Below, piece after piece: positions 36,533 through 45,043 of a stretch of 64,000 nt of DNA; positions within the stretch are counted from its first letter, which is position 1; every line of letters begins with the position of its first letter. Where the stretch lies: contig JAEKLQ010000025.1 of NCBI GenBank assembly GCA_019509785.1, positions 124,001-188,000 on the forward strand, written 5' to 3'. This DNA comes from Fibrobacterota bacterium (GTDB lineage Bacteria; Fibrobacterota; Fibrobacteria; UBA11236). A model generated the notes under the pieces. That model was not told the origin of the DNA, did not search any database, and saw only the letters and a program-made list of their open reading frames with translations. The translations under genes and the position numbers were made by a program.

Positions 36533-37216
36533 TCAAGTCCGCTCGAAGAGGAACGCGTTCCCCTGCTTTCCCACACGGCGGATCAACCCCATGCGGTCCA
36601 GGCAATACGTCATGCGCGCGATGCGGAAAGGGGGCTGCTTCAGCTCCCGGGCAATCTCCTTGTTGGTCGACGGCCCGGTCCATGCGTGCGGCAGCACCTT
36701 GAGGAAATCCTCCGGCTGCCGGAATACATGGATTCCGCTTACGTCCAAGAGCAGGTGATCGCGAATGCTCGTCCCTTTGCGGCGCCAACTCCCTCGCCCG
36801 TCTTCGCAACGGAGTTCTTCTTCCTTCACCAGCACCACCTCGATTGAGAAGCGCGGGTTGAGGAAGAAATGCGGGAAGCTGACCAACTCGTCGAATAAAT
36901 CGTAGACCGTGCCGCGCTTAGGCGACTTGCGCCGCGCCACGACGGTGACGCCATCGGCGGAGAGTCGCGTTATCCATTTCTCGGCCGCGACGGGATGCAC
37001 CACCCGCACCGGACGGCATTCGAGCAAGGCGGCCACCTTCCGTTTCATGCCCCCGAAATTCCCCGTCTGGATTTCGATGACTTCGTCCCCGCGGCGGATG
37101 TCCACCCAATATTCCCCGACCTTCTCCTCGACGCAATCGCCAGGCTCGGCATACAAGCGCTTGAGCCGGGCGTGCAGGGACCGCTCTCGTAGGGTGCCTA
37201 TGCCGGTGGGGGTCAT
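36533..37216 (-). CDS. Putative nuclease-fold protein with C-terminal winged helix
   Basis: 227 residues. The N-terminal part reads VGEYWVDIRRGDEVIEIQTGNFGGMKRKV near 37-65. The D-I-R then E-I-Q-T spacing resembles a PD-(D/E)xK core. The C-terminal ~55 residues (TNKEIARELKQPPFRIARMTYCLDRMGLI) form a winged helix. I do not know the family. The start ATG 37216 lies two bases past the expected transcription start of a strong -10 box, so the mRNA is probably leaderless. The function may be DNA processing or regulation. Confidence 0.6.
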   Translation of the reverse strand: MTPTGIGTLRERSLHARLKRLYAEPGDCVEEKVGEYWVDIRRGDEVIEIQTGNFGGMKRKVAALLECRPVRVVHPVAAEKWITRLSADGVTVVARRKSPKRGTVYDLFDELVSFPHFFLNPRFSIEVVLVKEEELRCEDGRGSWRRKGTSIRDHLLLDVSGIHVFRQPEDFLKVLPHAWTGPSTNKEIARELKQPPFRIARMTYCLDRMGLIRRVGKQGNAFLFERT

Positions 37217-37224
37217 GTCATCCA

Positions 37225-37233
37225 ATTATACCA
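37225..37233 (-). promoter_or_regulatory. Extended -10 promoter for a likely leaderless mRNA
   Basis: On the minus strand TGGTATAAT with a perfect TATAAT at 37230-37225. Transcription should begin near 37218, directly at the ATG of the nuclease-fold gene (37216). No ribosome binding site fits between. Confidence 0.6.
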
Positions 37234-37721
37234 ATAGGTAGATGTGGATGGGTTTCCGGAGGCGGGGGCGCCCCTCAGACGAAGCTAGACTTCCTTCCGG
37301 GTCGCTGCGAACCGTGCCCCGATGTCGTCCGCGATTTTGGGTTCGGTCATTTACGCCCGGCGCGCATCGCCGAGCCCCGCCGATTGCGCCTGATCCGCGC
37401 GGACTATCGACGAGATCCGATCTTTCCGCGGCGGCACGGTTCGCCTCCCTTCGATTCGGGGCGCCCCCGCCTCCGGAACCCCAACGACCCCACCCGTTGG
37501 GTAACCGGCCGCAACCCTCGCGTGGACGAAAGATCCTTCGGGGCGAAGGAGAAGCCGCGATGCGGTCTTTAAGGCCCGCGGAAAAGCGCGGCCAAGGAAT
37601 TCCCGAGAGGGATTCGTCCATCGGGCCGCCGGCAATCGACGCAAATCCCATCCCGCCGCGTGGCCGAGGCAGCGCCCGCCGGGGACGGGGTCGGGGCGCG
37701 CGCGGATGGTGAGTTATGAGC

Positions 37722-37806
37722 GTCGATTCCTGGGAAGGGAATCGACCCAACCAAAGGGAAGCCCGCGCTCTTCAAATGCGCGGGCGCCGCCCTTCCCAGG
37801 GATCGG
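37722..37806. ncRNA. Candidate structured element with two mutually exclusive stems
   Basis: Three stems can be drawn. Stem A: GTCGATTCC (37722-37730) with GGAATCGAC (37738-37746), perfect, 7-nt loop. Stem B: CGATTCCTGGGAAGGG (37724-37739) with CCCTTCCCAGGGATCG (37790-37805), 16 bp with one G-U or mismatch. Stem C: GCCCGCGC (37761-37768) with GCGCGGGC (37778-37785), perfect, nested in B. A and B share bases, so only one can form, as in attenuators and riboswitches. Strand and transcription are unknown. A protein-binding or mobile-element-derived palindrome is the alternative. Confidence 0.45.
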
Positions 37807-37901
37807 AAAGACCCGAAGCACCGAAAGCGAATAGTTCGAGCCAGCCGCGCGCGCACCGACACCGGCACCGGAGAGACCTACCTCGGCACCCGCGCCATTG
37901 G

Positions 37902-37907
37902 TACAAT
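37902..37907 (+). promoter_or_regulatory. -10 promoter element
   Basis: GGTACAAT contains TACAAT 34 bases before ATG 37941; the -35 region (TACCTC at 17-nt spacing) is poor. Likely start near 37914, with GGGAGG then serving as ribosome site. Confidence 0.45.
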
Positions 37908-37940
37908 GAGATGGAAAAGGTTAATTACCAGGGAGGCCTC

Positions 37941-38744
37941 ATGGACGAACTCACAACCCTGCTGGATTTACTTTGGCGCGATTATAGCGCGATCAATCCG
38001 CAAGCGGAACGCATCCATGCCCTCCTCGAAGCCCGCGGAGAGACCCTACTCAACGACCACGTCGCCTTCCGCACCTTCGCCCATCCCGGACTCGGCATCG
38101 AAGTCTTGGCCGCCCCTTTCGTACGCCTGGGGTACGCGCCCGCGGGCGATTACCTGTTCCCCGAAAAGAAACTCACCGCCCGCCATTACCAGCATCCCGA
38201 CGCGCGCCATCCCAAGGTCTTCATCAGCCAGATCCACATGGACCAGCTGAGCGGCGGCGCGCGATCCATGCTGCTCGGCCTCATCAACCGCATTCCCCCG
38301 GGGTTCACCGCCAAGCCGGGCTGGCTCGCGGCCGGGCGCCCATGGGTCATCGATCATTCCACCTACGAAGCCTTGGCGCGCGAAAGCGAATACGCCGCCT
38401 GGTTGTCCGCTTTCGGATTCCGGGCCAACCATTTCACGGTTTCCGCCAATGCCCTGCGGACCTTCCCGGGCCTGAAAGAATTAAACCTCTTCCTCAAAGC
38501 CAACGGATTCCGGCTGAACGCGGCCGGGGGCGAAATCAAGGGCTCGCCCGGAATCTACCTGGAGCAATCCTCGACCCTGGCCAATGAAGCCAGCGTCGAT
38601 TTCGCCGGGGGACCGCGCGTGGTGCCGGGCTGCTACTACGAATTCGCGCGGCGCTACCCCATGCCGAACGGTAAGCTGTTCCAGGGTTTCAACGAGAAGT
38701 CGGCGGATAAGATCTTCGAGTCCACCGATCGCGGGACGCGCTAG
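37941..38744 (+). CDS. DUF1338 family protein, 2-oxoadipate dioxygenase/decarboxylase-like
   Basis: 267 residues. Candidate metal ligands are H in LNDHVAFRTF (~34), H in ANHFTVSANAL (~165) and E in CYYEFARRY (~236), matching the VOC-type DUF1338 family. The larger member HglS/YdcJ turns 2-oxoadipate into 2-hydroxyglutarate in lysine breakdown; this shorter form may act on another oxo acid. ATG 37941 follows GGGAGG. It is convergent with astB: the two TAG stops share the same CTAG (38741-38744). The amino-acid catabolic neighbourhood supports a role in carbon or nitrogen recovery. Confidence 0.75.
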   Translation: MDELTTLLDLLWRDYSAINPQAERIHALLEARGETLLNDHVAFRTFAHPGLGIEVLAAPFVRLGYAPAGDYLFPEKKLTARHYQHPDARHPKVFISQIHMDQLSGGARSMLLGLINRIPPGFTAKPGWLAAGRPWVIDHSTYEALARESEYAAWLSAFGFRANHFTVSANALRTFPGLKELNLFLKANGFRLNAAGGEIKGSPGIYLEQSSTLANEASVDFAGGPRVVPGCYYEFARRYPMPNGKLFQGFNEKSADKIFESTDRGTR

Positions 38745-40075
38745 CCCGCGAGGAACTTCGGAAGCCCGAGGATCCCGTAGATCCCGTCCGTGGTAATCCG
38801 GCTCTCTTCCAGCAATTCCGGATCGGCCAAGTCGGCGGGCAGCAGTCGATCGCGATAGCGCAATTCGATCCAAGCCCGCAAGCGGCCATAGGATTCCTCG
38901 GAAAACTTCACCCCCGCAGGCACGGCGGCCCATTCCTCCGAAGTCAATACCGCCCGCAAACGCAGGCACGCCGGGCCGCCCCCGTTGCGCATGCTCTGCC
39001 GCAGATCGGCGAACTCCACCCCGATGCCCTCGCGTTCGGCCAGGGCGGCAAGGTATTTACGCGTACGCAGCTCCTCCTCGCACTCCACGGCGGCCAAGAG
39101 CCGCATGGCGCCGCTCGGCAAGGTCAGCAACTGGCTATTGAACAGGTAGGTGGCCACAGCGGTAGACAGCGGGACTTCCCGCGCGGAAACCTCGATGATC
39201 CGCATGCCATCCCCGGCCAGGGCCCGGTACTTGCGGCGCAAATCGCGCAGGACCGCGATGCGATCGCGGAAGGCCGCTTCATGGCAGAACAGCGTTCCTT
39301 CGTTGCCGACCGCGATTACGTCGTTATGGAAAACGCCGGCGTCGATGGCCGCGGGATTTTGCGCCGCGAAGACGACCCGCGCCGGCGCCAGTCCATGCAG
39401 GCGCGCGACGGCTTCCGAAGCCTCGCTCGATTGCCGGGCGGGAAAGCGTTTAGGCCCCGCGGCGGCGGGGCCGCCGGCCCCGGCCAAGGCATCCCGGCCG
39501 TAGACGAAAAGATGGATCCCGCGTTTCCCATGGGCGGGGGCCAGCCGGGTATGATTGGCCGCGCCTTCGTCGCCGAACTGGTTTCCCGAGGGCAGAGGCT
39601 CATGGTGCGCGAAGCGCGGTCCCGGGAACAAAGCGCGCAGCAAAGCCGCCGTACGGGGCGCTTCCAAGCTTCGATGGACCTGCCCGGAGAGATTCGCCGG
39701 GGTAACATGGGCGCGTTTGTCCCCGGAGTCGATGGAAGGGCAGAAAGTGGCCGCATTGGCGGTCCACATGGAAGAGGCGCTATAGCATGCCGCCAGTAGC
39801 ACCGGATCGGCCTTGCCCGCCTTCGCCAGGATTTCGGCATCGGAGCCGGCGAAGCCGATGCGCCGCAGCCAATCGATCTCGGGCCGCGGGAGGGGCGGGA
39901 CGACCGCCTGGGCGATGCCGAGCGCGGACACGCGACGCATCTTCTCCAAGCCCTGCAACGCGGCGGCCTTGGGATTGGCGGGCTTGCGGCCGTTGGCCTG
40001 CGAAGCCACGTTGCCGTGGGACAGCCCGGCGTAATTATGCGTCGGCCCTACCAGCCCGTCGAAGTTGGCTTCCAT
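38741..40075 (-). CDS. astB: N-succinylarginine dihydrolase
   Basis: 444 residues, the usual AstB length. Start MEANFDGLVGPTHNYAGLS at ATG 40075 is the family N-terminus; the longer frame is not homologous. Catalytic histidines lie in NHTRLAP and VFHNDVIAVGN and the nucleophile in NGGGPACLRLR near the end. It converts succinylarginine to succinylornithine plus CO2 and two ammonia, step two of the arginine succinyltransferase (AST) pathway. It is separated from astD by a plus-strand lipoprotein gene, so it probably has its own promoter. Confidence 0.94.
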   Translation of the reverse strand: MEANFDGLVGPTHNYAGLSHGNVASQANGRKPANPKAAALQGLEKMRRVSALGIAQAVVPPLPRPEIDWLRRIGFAGSDAEILAKAGKADPVLLAACYSASSMWTANAATFCPSIDSGDKRAHVTPANLSGQVHRSLEAPRTAALLRALFPGPRFAHHEPLPSGNQFGDEGAANHTRLAPAHGKRGIHLFVYGRDALAGAGGPAAAGPKRFPARQSSEASEAVARLHGLAPARVVFAAQNPAAIDAGVFHNDVIAVGNEGTLFCHEAAFRDRIAVLRDLRRKYRALAGDGMRIIEVSAREVPLSTAVATYLFNSQLLTLPSGAMRLLAAVECEEELRTRKYLAALAEREGIGVEFADLRQSMRNGGGPACLRLRAVLTSEEWAAVPAGVKFSEESYGRLRAWIELRYRDRLLPADLADPELLEESRITTDGIYGILGLPKFLAG

Positions 40076-40194
40076 AGACAGAGTATACGCCCTTTCGCCG
40101 ATCCAGGCTGATCCGAAGTACATTTTTAGCGGCTGTTTGGCGCACCCGCTTTCGCGCCGATCGGCATCCGGAAATCTTTTTACGACGGGGTTAC

Positions 40195-41025
40195 ATGCGC
40201 CGCTCGCTGCTTGCCTTACCGATGGTTTTGCTCTTCTCCGCTTGCTTCGAAACCGCCTCGGTGGCGCCCGTCCCATTCGACACGCAACGGTCGTCATTCG
40301 ATTTCCCCGCGGGCCAGACCCGGCTTATGCTCCGCTCGTTCACCGTCGAAAACCCGGACGGCAAAAAAACGACCAACCATGAACTCGGTTGGTTCCGGAT
40401 CGAAAAGGACACCCTATTCGGAAATATGCCCGCCAAGGTCGTGGACTCCCGCTATTGGAATCCCTATACCGACACGGTCTTCCGCCGCAGCCAAAGGGAT
40501 CTGTACGTTTTCGAGGATTCCCAGGTTTCCGTTTATACCTTCAAGACGCGCGACTGGAACGACTACATCGGCGGCTTCTCGGTCGGCCTTTTCAAAACCG
40601 CCGATGCGGACACCTTTATCTTCTCCGATCGCCAAGTCAGGCTAAAATACCCTCTTATCGAAAACCGTCCCTGGTCGGTGCGTCCAATCATCACCGACCC
40701 GTTACAACCTGGCGAAGACCTTCCCAAGGAATTCCTGGGCCTCGACACCCTGGAATTCCAGGGCCGGAACTTCGTTTGCGGGAGAATGGTCTTGCACGGG
40801 TTCGGGGGGACGCCCATCCTGACCTGGATTTCCAAGCTCGGGCTACTGAAAGCGGAAATCGACGGGTCGTATATCGTGACGGATTCCTTGGACGATTCCC
40901 TCGGGACGGGGCATAGCTACGAATCCTACTCCCTACTCGATCTGGGGATCGACTCGACGGCCGTCCCCGGCTATTTCGGGCGGTACGGGAACGGGCCTTA
41001 TCCGCACGGACCGGACGGTCTTTAG
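40195..41025 (+). CDS. Lipoprotein of unknown function
   Basis: 276 residues. Lipobox LLFSAC with C17. The mature part is beta-rich with many Asp and Tyr (DRQVRLKYPLIENRPWSV, LDTLEFQGRNFVCGRMVLHGFGG). I do not recognise the family. It lies between astB and astD but on the other strand, and its TAG overlaps the astD TAA. The compact overlap suggests a real gene; any role in arginine use is not implied. Confidence 0.65.
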   Translation: MRRSLLALPMVLLFSACFETASVAPVPFDTQRSSFDFPAGQTRLMLRSFTVENPDGKKTTNHELGWFRIEKDTLFGNMPAKVVDSRYWNPYTDTVFRRSQRDLYVFEDSQVSVYTFKTRDWNDYIGGFSVGLFKTADADTFIFSDRQVRLKYPLIENRPWSVRPIITDPLQPGEDLPKEFLGLDTLEFQGRNFVCGRMVLHGFGGTPILTWISKLGLLKAEIDGSYIVTDSLDDSLGTGHSYESYSLLDLGIDSTAVPGYFGRYGNGPYPHGPDGL

Positions 41026-42566
41026 GGATCGATTCCCGGCGGGAGTTTGCCGGGCAATGCCGCCTTGTCCGCCTCCATCGATGCTACGGGATAGGCGCAG
41101 TAATCCGCAGCATAATAGGCGCTCGGCCGATGGTTGCCGCTGTCGCCCACACCGCCGAAAGGCAGCTTGCCGCTAGCCCCCGTGGTGGGACGATTCCAAT
41201 TCACCACCCCCGCGCGAATGCCGTCGAGAAAGGCGTCCCAGCGCTCCCGCCCATCGCTGATCAATCCCGCGGCCAATCCGTACCGCGTCCGGTTCGCTTC
41301 TTCCAGCGCCGAGGCGAACGAATCCACGCGCACGATTTGCAGCAAAGGCCCGAAGAACTCTTCGTCCGGTCGTTCCCGGGCCCCGGTAACATCCACGATA
41401 CCCGGGGTCAGCAGGGCCGAGCCTGCGCTCGCGCCGCTCCCGTCCACGCCGCTCCCGCTCCCCCCGCCTCGATTCCCGCCGTCTATGCCCGCACCCGCGT
41501 GGAGCGCCAAGCGCCGCATGGGGGCCAGGATTTTCCCGCCGTCCTTCTCGAGCCTGGCCTGGGCCGCCAGCATCCGGTCCGCTGCGGCCGCGGAAATCAC
41601 CGGTCCCAGGAACGGCTCAGGATTCCCGTCGGCATACCCGACGCGCAGGCGCGGCAACAATTCCCGCAAGGCGTCCAGATAACGCCGGCCCGCTTCCCCT
41701 TCCGGCACGATCAGGCGACGCGCGCAGGTGCAACGCTGGCCGGCCGTGATGAACGCCGATTGCGCGGCGATCAAGGCCGCCGCTCCGGCATCGTCGCAAT
41801 CCCAGATCAAAAGCGGATTGTTGCCGCCCAACTCCAAGGCCAGGATGCGGCCGGGATGTTCGGCGGCTTGTTTCGAGAGGGCCACGCCGCCCGCGACGCT
41901 TCCCGTGAAGAAAAGCCCGTCCAGGCCCGGGTGCCCCGCCAGGGAAACGCCGGTGTTACGTCCCCCCTGCACCATGCCCAGCACGCCCGCCGGCAGCCCC
42001 GCCTCGATCCAGATGGAGGTGGTCGCCTCGCCCACTCCTGGGGTCATTTCGCTGGGCTTGTAGACCACGGTGTTCCCGGCCAACAGGGCCGGCACGATAT
42101 GGCTGTGGGGCAGATGCCCCGGCAGATTGAAGGGCCCCAATACGCCCACCACTCCATGGGGGCGGAAGCGCTTCACGGCCGTGAATCCCGCTTGGGCCGA
42201 GGCCGTCTCCGCGCAGCGATCCCGGTACGCCTCGATGGAATTCCCCACCTTGGCGATCATGGTTTCCACTTCTTGGCGGGCCTCCCAGCGGGGCTTACCG
42301 GTTTCCAAGGTAATGGCGGCCGACAAGTCGGCCAAAGAAGCCTGTAATTGGGACGCGAACGCTTGCAACACCCCGATGCGTCCGTCCAGGCCTAAGGCGT
42401 GCCAGCCGGACAGGGCCGCCCGCGCCGCGGCCACGGCCGCATCCACTTGGGCGGCGTCCGCTTCGCGGCCCGTCCAGACCGCCGCGCCGGTCGCGGGCGA
42501 TACCGATCGGAACTCCGGCCCTCTTCCCTCGCTCCATTCCCCACCGATGAAATTGCCTTGGCTCAT
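41022..42566 (-). CDS. astD: Succinylglutamate-semialdehyde dehydrogenase
   Basis: 514 residues against ~490 in E. coli. Active-site Glu in ILALELGGNNPLL and Cys in TAGQRCTCARRL. FNLPGHLPHSHIVPALLAGN, YKPSEMTP and FTGSVAGG are typical of the family. It oxidises succinylglutamate semialdehyde to succinylglutamate with NAD, step four of the AST pathway. Between RRLALHAGAG and LLTPGIVDVTG an extra Gly/Ser-rich stretch (about 41410-41500) explains the excess length. The ATG overlaps the astA TGA (ATGA), so the two are coupled. Confidence 0.93.
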   Translation of the reverse strand: MSQGNFIGGEWSEGRGPEFRSVSPATGAAVWTGREADAAQVDAAVAAARAALSGWHALGLDGRIGVLQAFASQLQASLADLSAAITLETGKPRWEARQEVETMIAKVGNSIEAYRDRCAETASAQAGFTAVKRFRPHGVVGVLGPFNLPGHLPHSHIVPALLAGNTVVYKPSEMTPGVGEATTSIWIEAGLPAGVLGMVQGGRNTGVSLAGHPGLDGLFFTGSVAGGVALSKQAAEHPGRILALELGGNNPLLIWDCDDAGAAALIAAQSAFITAGQRCTCARRLIVPEGEAGRRYLDALRELLPRLRVGYADGNPEPFLGPVISAAAADRMLAAQARLEKDGGKILAPMRRLALHAGAGIDGGNRGGGSGSGVDGSGASAGSALLTPGIVDVTGARERPDEEFFGPLLQIVRVDSFASALEEANRTRYGLAAGLISDGRERWDAFLDGIRAGVVNWNRPTTGASGKLPFGGVGDSGNHRPSAYYAADYCAYPVASMEADKAALPGKLPPGIDP

Positions 42567-43597
42567 GACGACTTCCCCGCCCGTAGCGGCGCGATGCGCA
42601 CGGCATCGCCTTTCCGGAGATCCAGAGCTTGGGCGGTGGCGCGGGTGATTTCGATGCCCTTACCGGGCGCCAAATTCAAGGGGGCCGCGGTGGCGCGGAA
42701 GCCCTGGGTATAGGTATTGGAAATGATATACAAATCGGAGTCGATTTCCTTCGGGCTGATCTTGTGGACCGCGGAGACCTGGCTTTCGCGCACGGTGCGG
42801 ATCTCATCGGTGGCGCAACTCACGATGGGTCCGCTCTCGAAGATGTCCACCATGCCCGTGAAGGCGAAGCCTTCGCTTTCCAGAAGCTTGATGGCGGGCA
42901 CCGTCTCGGAATGCACCCGGCCGATCACGTCCTGGGCGGCCCGCGGCAGGAGCGGGATGTAGATCGGGTGCTTGGGCATCAGGTCGGCGATGAATTGCTT
43001 GTCCTTCATCACCAGCGCGTCGGCCTTGGGGAAATCGATCTCGAAGAAATGCCGGCCTAGGGCGTCCCAGAACACCGAGCCGCCCTTTTCGTCGATCACC
43101 CCGCGCATCTCGGCCAGCACCACCGGATCGAAAAACTCGCGATGATCGGCGATGAACATGAAACGGGACAACGACAGCAGCCGCCCGTTGGATCCCCGGC
43201 GGGCCTCGGGGGCGAGGAATAGGCTGCCGATCTCGGACGGGCCGTTATGCTCTTCCACCAGGTGCAAGGCGCGGACCTCCTTGCGCACCTTCAGCATCTT
43301 CGATTCGATGACGCCCGCGACGATGCGGTAGGCGTAAAAGGGCTCGAAGCCGCCGACCTTGGACACGATGCCCGCGGTGCCCAGCACCTTCTTCTTTTCC
43401 TGATCCTCCATCACGAAAAGGTAGGTCTCGCCGCCCGGTTTTTCCGCCATGCGCGCGAAGCCGCGTTGCGATTCCTGGATGCGTTTCCTCAGAAGATGGC
43501 GATCATGCGGTAAAGTCGTTAGGCCGAAGCTGGTCTGCGCCGACAGCTCCATCAAGGCGTCCAGATCGCCGGTGACCACGGGACGGATGATTACCAT
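42563..43597 (-). CDS. astA: Arginine N-succinyltransferase
   Basis: 344 residues. Family blocks are MVIIRPVVTGDLDALMELS, GFGLTTLP-like SFGLTTLPHDR, EIGSLFLAPEARRG, FIADHREFFDPVVLAEMRGV and DALGRHFFEIDFPKAD. It transfers succinyl from succinyl-CoA to arginine, the committed step of the AST pathway. ATG lies one base after the astC stop and its TGA overlaps astD, so transcription and translation are tightly linked. Confidence 0.94.
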   Translation of the reverse strand: MVIIRPVVTGDLDALMELSAQTSFGLTTLPHDRHLLRKRIQESQRGFARMAEKPGGETYLFVMEDQEKKKVLGTAGIVSKVGGFEPFYAYRIVAGVIESKMLKVRKEVRALHLVEEHNGPSEIGSLFLAPEARRGSNGRLLSLSRFMFIADHREFFDPVVLAEMRGVIDEKGGSVFWDALGRHFFEIDFPKADALVMKDKQFIADLMPKHPIYIPLLPRAAQDVIGRVHSETVPAIKLLESEGFAFTGMVDIFESGPIVSCATDEIRTVRESQVSAVHKISPKEIDSDLYIISNTYTQGFRATAAPLNLAPGKGIEITRATAQALDLRKGDAVRIAPLRAGKSS

Positions 43598-43598
43598 G

Positions 43599-45002
43599 TC
43601 AGGCGCCGCCTTGGGCCGCGGTCTCGACGAGCACGCGTTCGATGATCGGAAATGCCCTATCGATATCCGCCTCCGCGATGCCGCCCACCGGCAACAGGAA
43701 GCGGGCCTTGGCCGGCGTCCCGCCCGCGATGAAACCGATCACGCCGGCTTCGAACAGGCTTTTCAGGTACCGCGCCACGCGTTCGGGATCGCCGCCCAAC
43801 GGAGTGAAAGCGATCATCCCGCCCATGCCGAAAGGTCCCGCGGCCAGATCCGGCCGCCGCCGCGCCAGGTCCCGCAGCTTATCCGTGAAATGGCGGCTCA
43901 AGCGCATGATCTTCCCGTCGTTCCCGAGCAGGCCCTGGCCCTCGATGAAATCGAGGATCGCCAAGGCCGAACGGATGGCGATGGTGGGCGCCGTGAAAGT
44001 CTGGCTGATCAGGCCGGGTTTGGGCTTGAACTCGGCGCGGATCAAGGTGGCGCAGGCTTGCGTCAGCTTGCCCAAGGTGACGATATCGGCGTACTGGTCC
44101 AGGCCGAAATGCTGGAAGGCGAACAGTTCCGAAGTGCGCCCGAAGGTCTGGATCTCGTCGAAATGGACCGCGATACCGGCGGCCTTCAGGGAGGGGATCA
44201 GGGCCCGGAAGAAATCCGCCGACCCCGGAACGTAGCCGCCGCCTTCGCCTTGGATCAATTCGAAGATCATGGCCGAATGGCGTCCGGGGTAACGCGCGAG
44301 ATGCTCCTGCAAGGCCGCCACCGCCGCCGCCGTGCTCTCGGCCGGACGCGATTCGTCGTAAAAGGGCACATAGTCCACCGCCAGGGTCTGGGGCAGCCCT
44401 TGCCGGTAGGCCGGCTTATCCGTCACCTGGGAAAGAGCCAAGGTGCGGCCCGCGAAGCCATGGGCGAAGGCGAGGACCCGGTCGGACCCGGGGTTTTTCT
44501 GGAAGGCGATCTTAAGCGCGTTCTCGTTGGCCATGGCGCCGCTGCTGGTGATGAAGGCATGGGCCAGTTGGGCGCCTTTCCGGTTACCGCCTTCCAACAG
44601 GCGGCGAGCCAGCGCTTCGCTTTCCACGTTCTGCTGCAGGTTGCCCTGCATCACCGTGTTCCCCAAGGCCGCGTCCACGCCCACCGCCAGCAGGGCGGGA
44701 TGGTTATGGCCCAGGTAATGCACGCCGATGCCCGTGATGAAATCGTATTTCACGCTCCCGTCAGCCAGTTCCACCAAAGCCCCGTTCCCAAGGCCGCTAC
44801 CCAGGTAGGGATAGTACAACGCCCCTCCCCGCTCCGTCCCGAAGCGCGCCAAGGCGTCGAGGTAGCCCTGGCGCAATTCCGGATCGGGCGGGCGCACGCC
44901 GGTGATGCCGGCCTGCGCATCGCGCAAGGCCTCGGCCAAAAGGCGTTTCGCCTCGGTGACCCGCGCATCCGCGGCCAATGCCGCCGCCGCCAACTTGCCC
45001 AT
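43599..45002 (-). CDS. astC: Class III PLP aminotransferase, likely succinylornithine transaminase
   Basis: 467 residues with the class III blocks FITGIGVHYLGHNHPAL, SSGAMANENALKIAF, GFAGRTLALSQV, FELIQGEGGGYVPG and HFDEIQTFGRTSELF; the PLP lysine is in IVTLGKLTQAC. The sequence is longer and more diverged than enterobacterial AstC (~406), especially at the N-terminus. Position directly before astA in one operon supports succinylornithine transaminase (step three). Another omega-amino acid transaminase role cannot be excluded. Confidence 0.8.
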   Translation of the reverse strand: MGKLAAAALAADARVTEAKRLLAEALRDAQAGITGVRPPDPELRQGYLDALARFGTERGGALYYPYLGSGLGNGALVELADGSVKYDFITGIGVHYLGHNHPALLAVGVDAALGNTVMQGNLQQNVESEALARRLLEGGNRKGAQLAHAFITSSGAMANENALKIAFQKNPGSDRVLAFAHGFAGRTLALSQVTDKPAYRQGLPQTLAVDYVPFYDESRPAESTAAAVAALQEHLARYPGRHSAMIFELIQGEGGGYVPGSADFFRALIPSLKAAGIAVHFDEIQTFGRTSELFAFQHFGLDQYADIVTLGKLTQACATLIRAEFKPKPGLISQTFTAPTIAIRSALAILDFIEGQGLLGNDGKIMRLSRHFTDKLRDLARRRPDLAAGPFGMGGMIAFTPLGGDPERVARYLKSLFEAGVIGFIAGGTPAKARFLLPVGGIAEADIDRAFPIIERVLVETAAQGGA

Positions 45003-45043
45003 CAGCTACCGTTCCTTTCCCGACCGCGACCCGCGGAAGGTAT

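Larger units (their letters stand above)
37217..37940. other. 724-nt gene-free region with several inverted repeats
   Basis: Open frames here are Arg/Pro-rich and overlap on several frames and strands, typical of non-coding GC-rich DNA. A 7-bp stem with 8-nt loop lies at 37480-37501 (CCCAACG/CGTTGGG). Nested repeats lie at 37722-37806 and a -10 box at 37902. It could hold an unrecognised structured RNA; nothing matches a family I know. Confidence 0.5.

Noticed and set aside
37242-37712. A 156-codon plus-strand open frame in the gene-free region
   Set aside because: Arg/Pro-rich, overlapped by frames on both strands, no ribosome site, no recognisable domain.
37724-37805. Terminal inverted repeats of a mobile element
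   Set aside because: Only 50 bp separate the arms, no transposase frame is present and no target-site duplication was seen.
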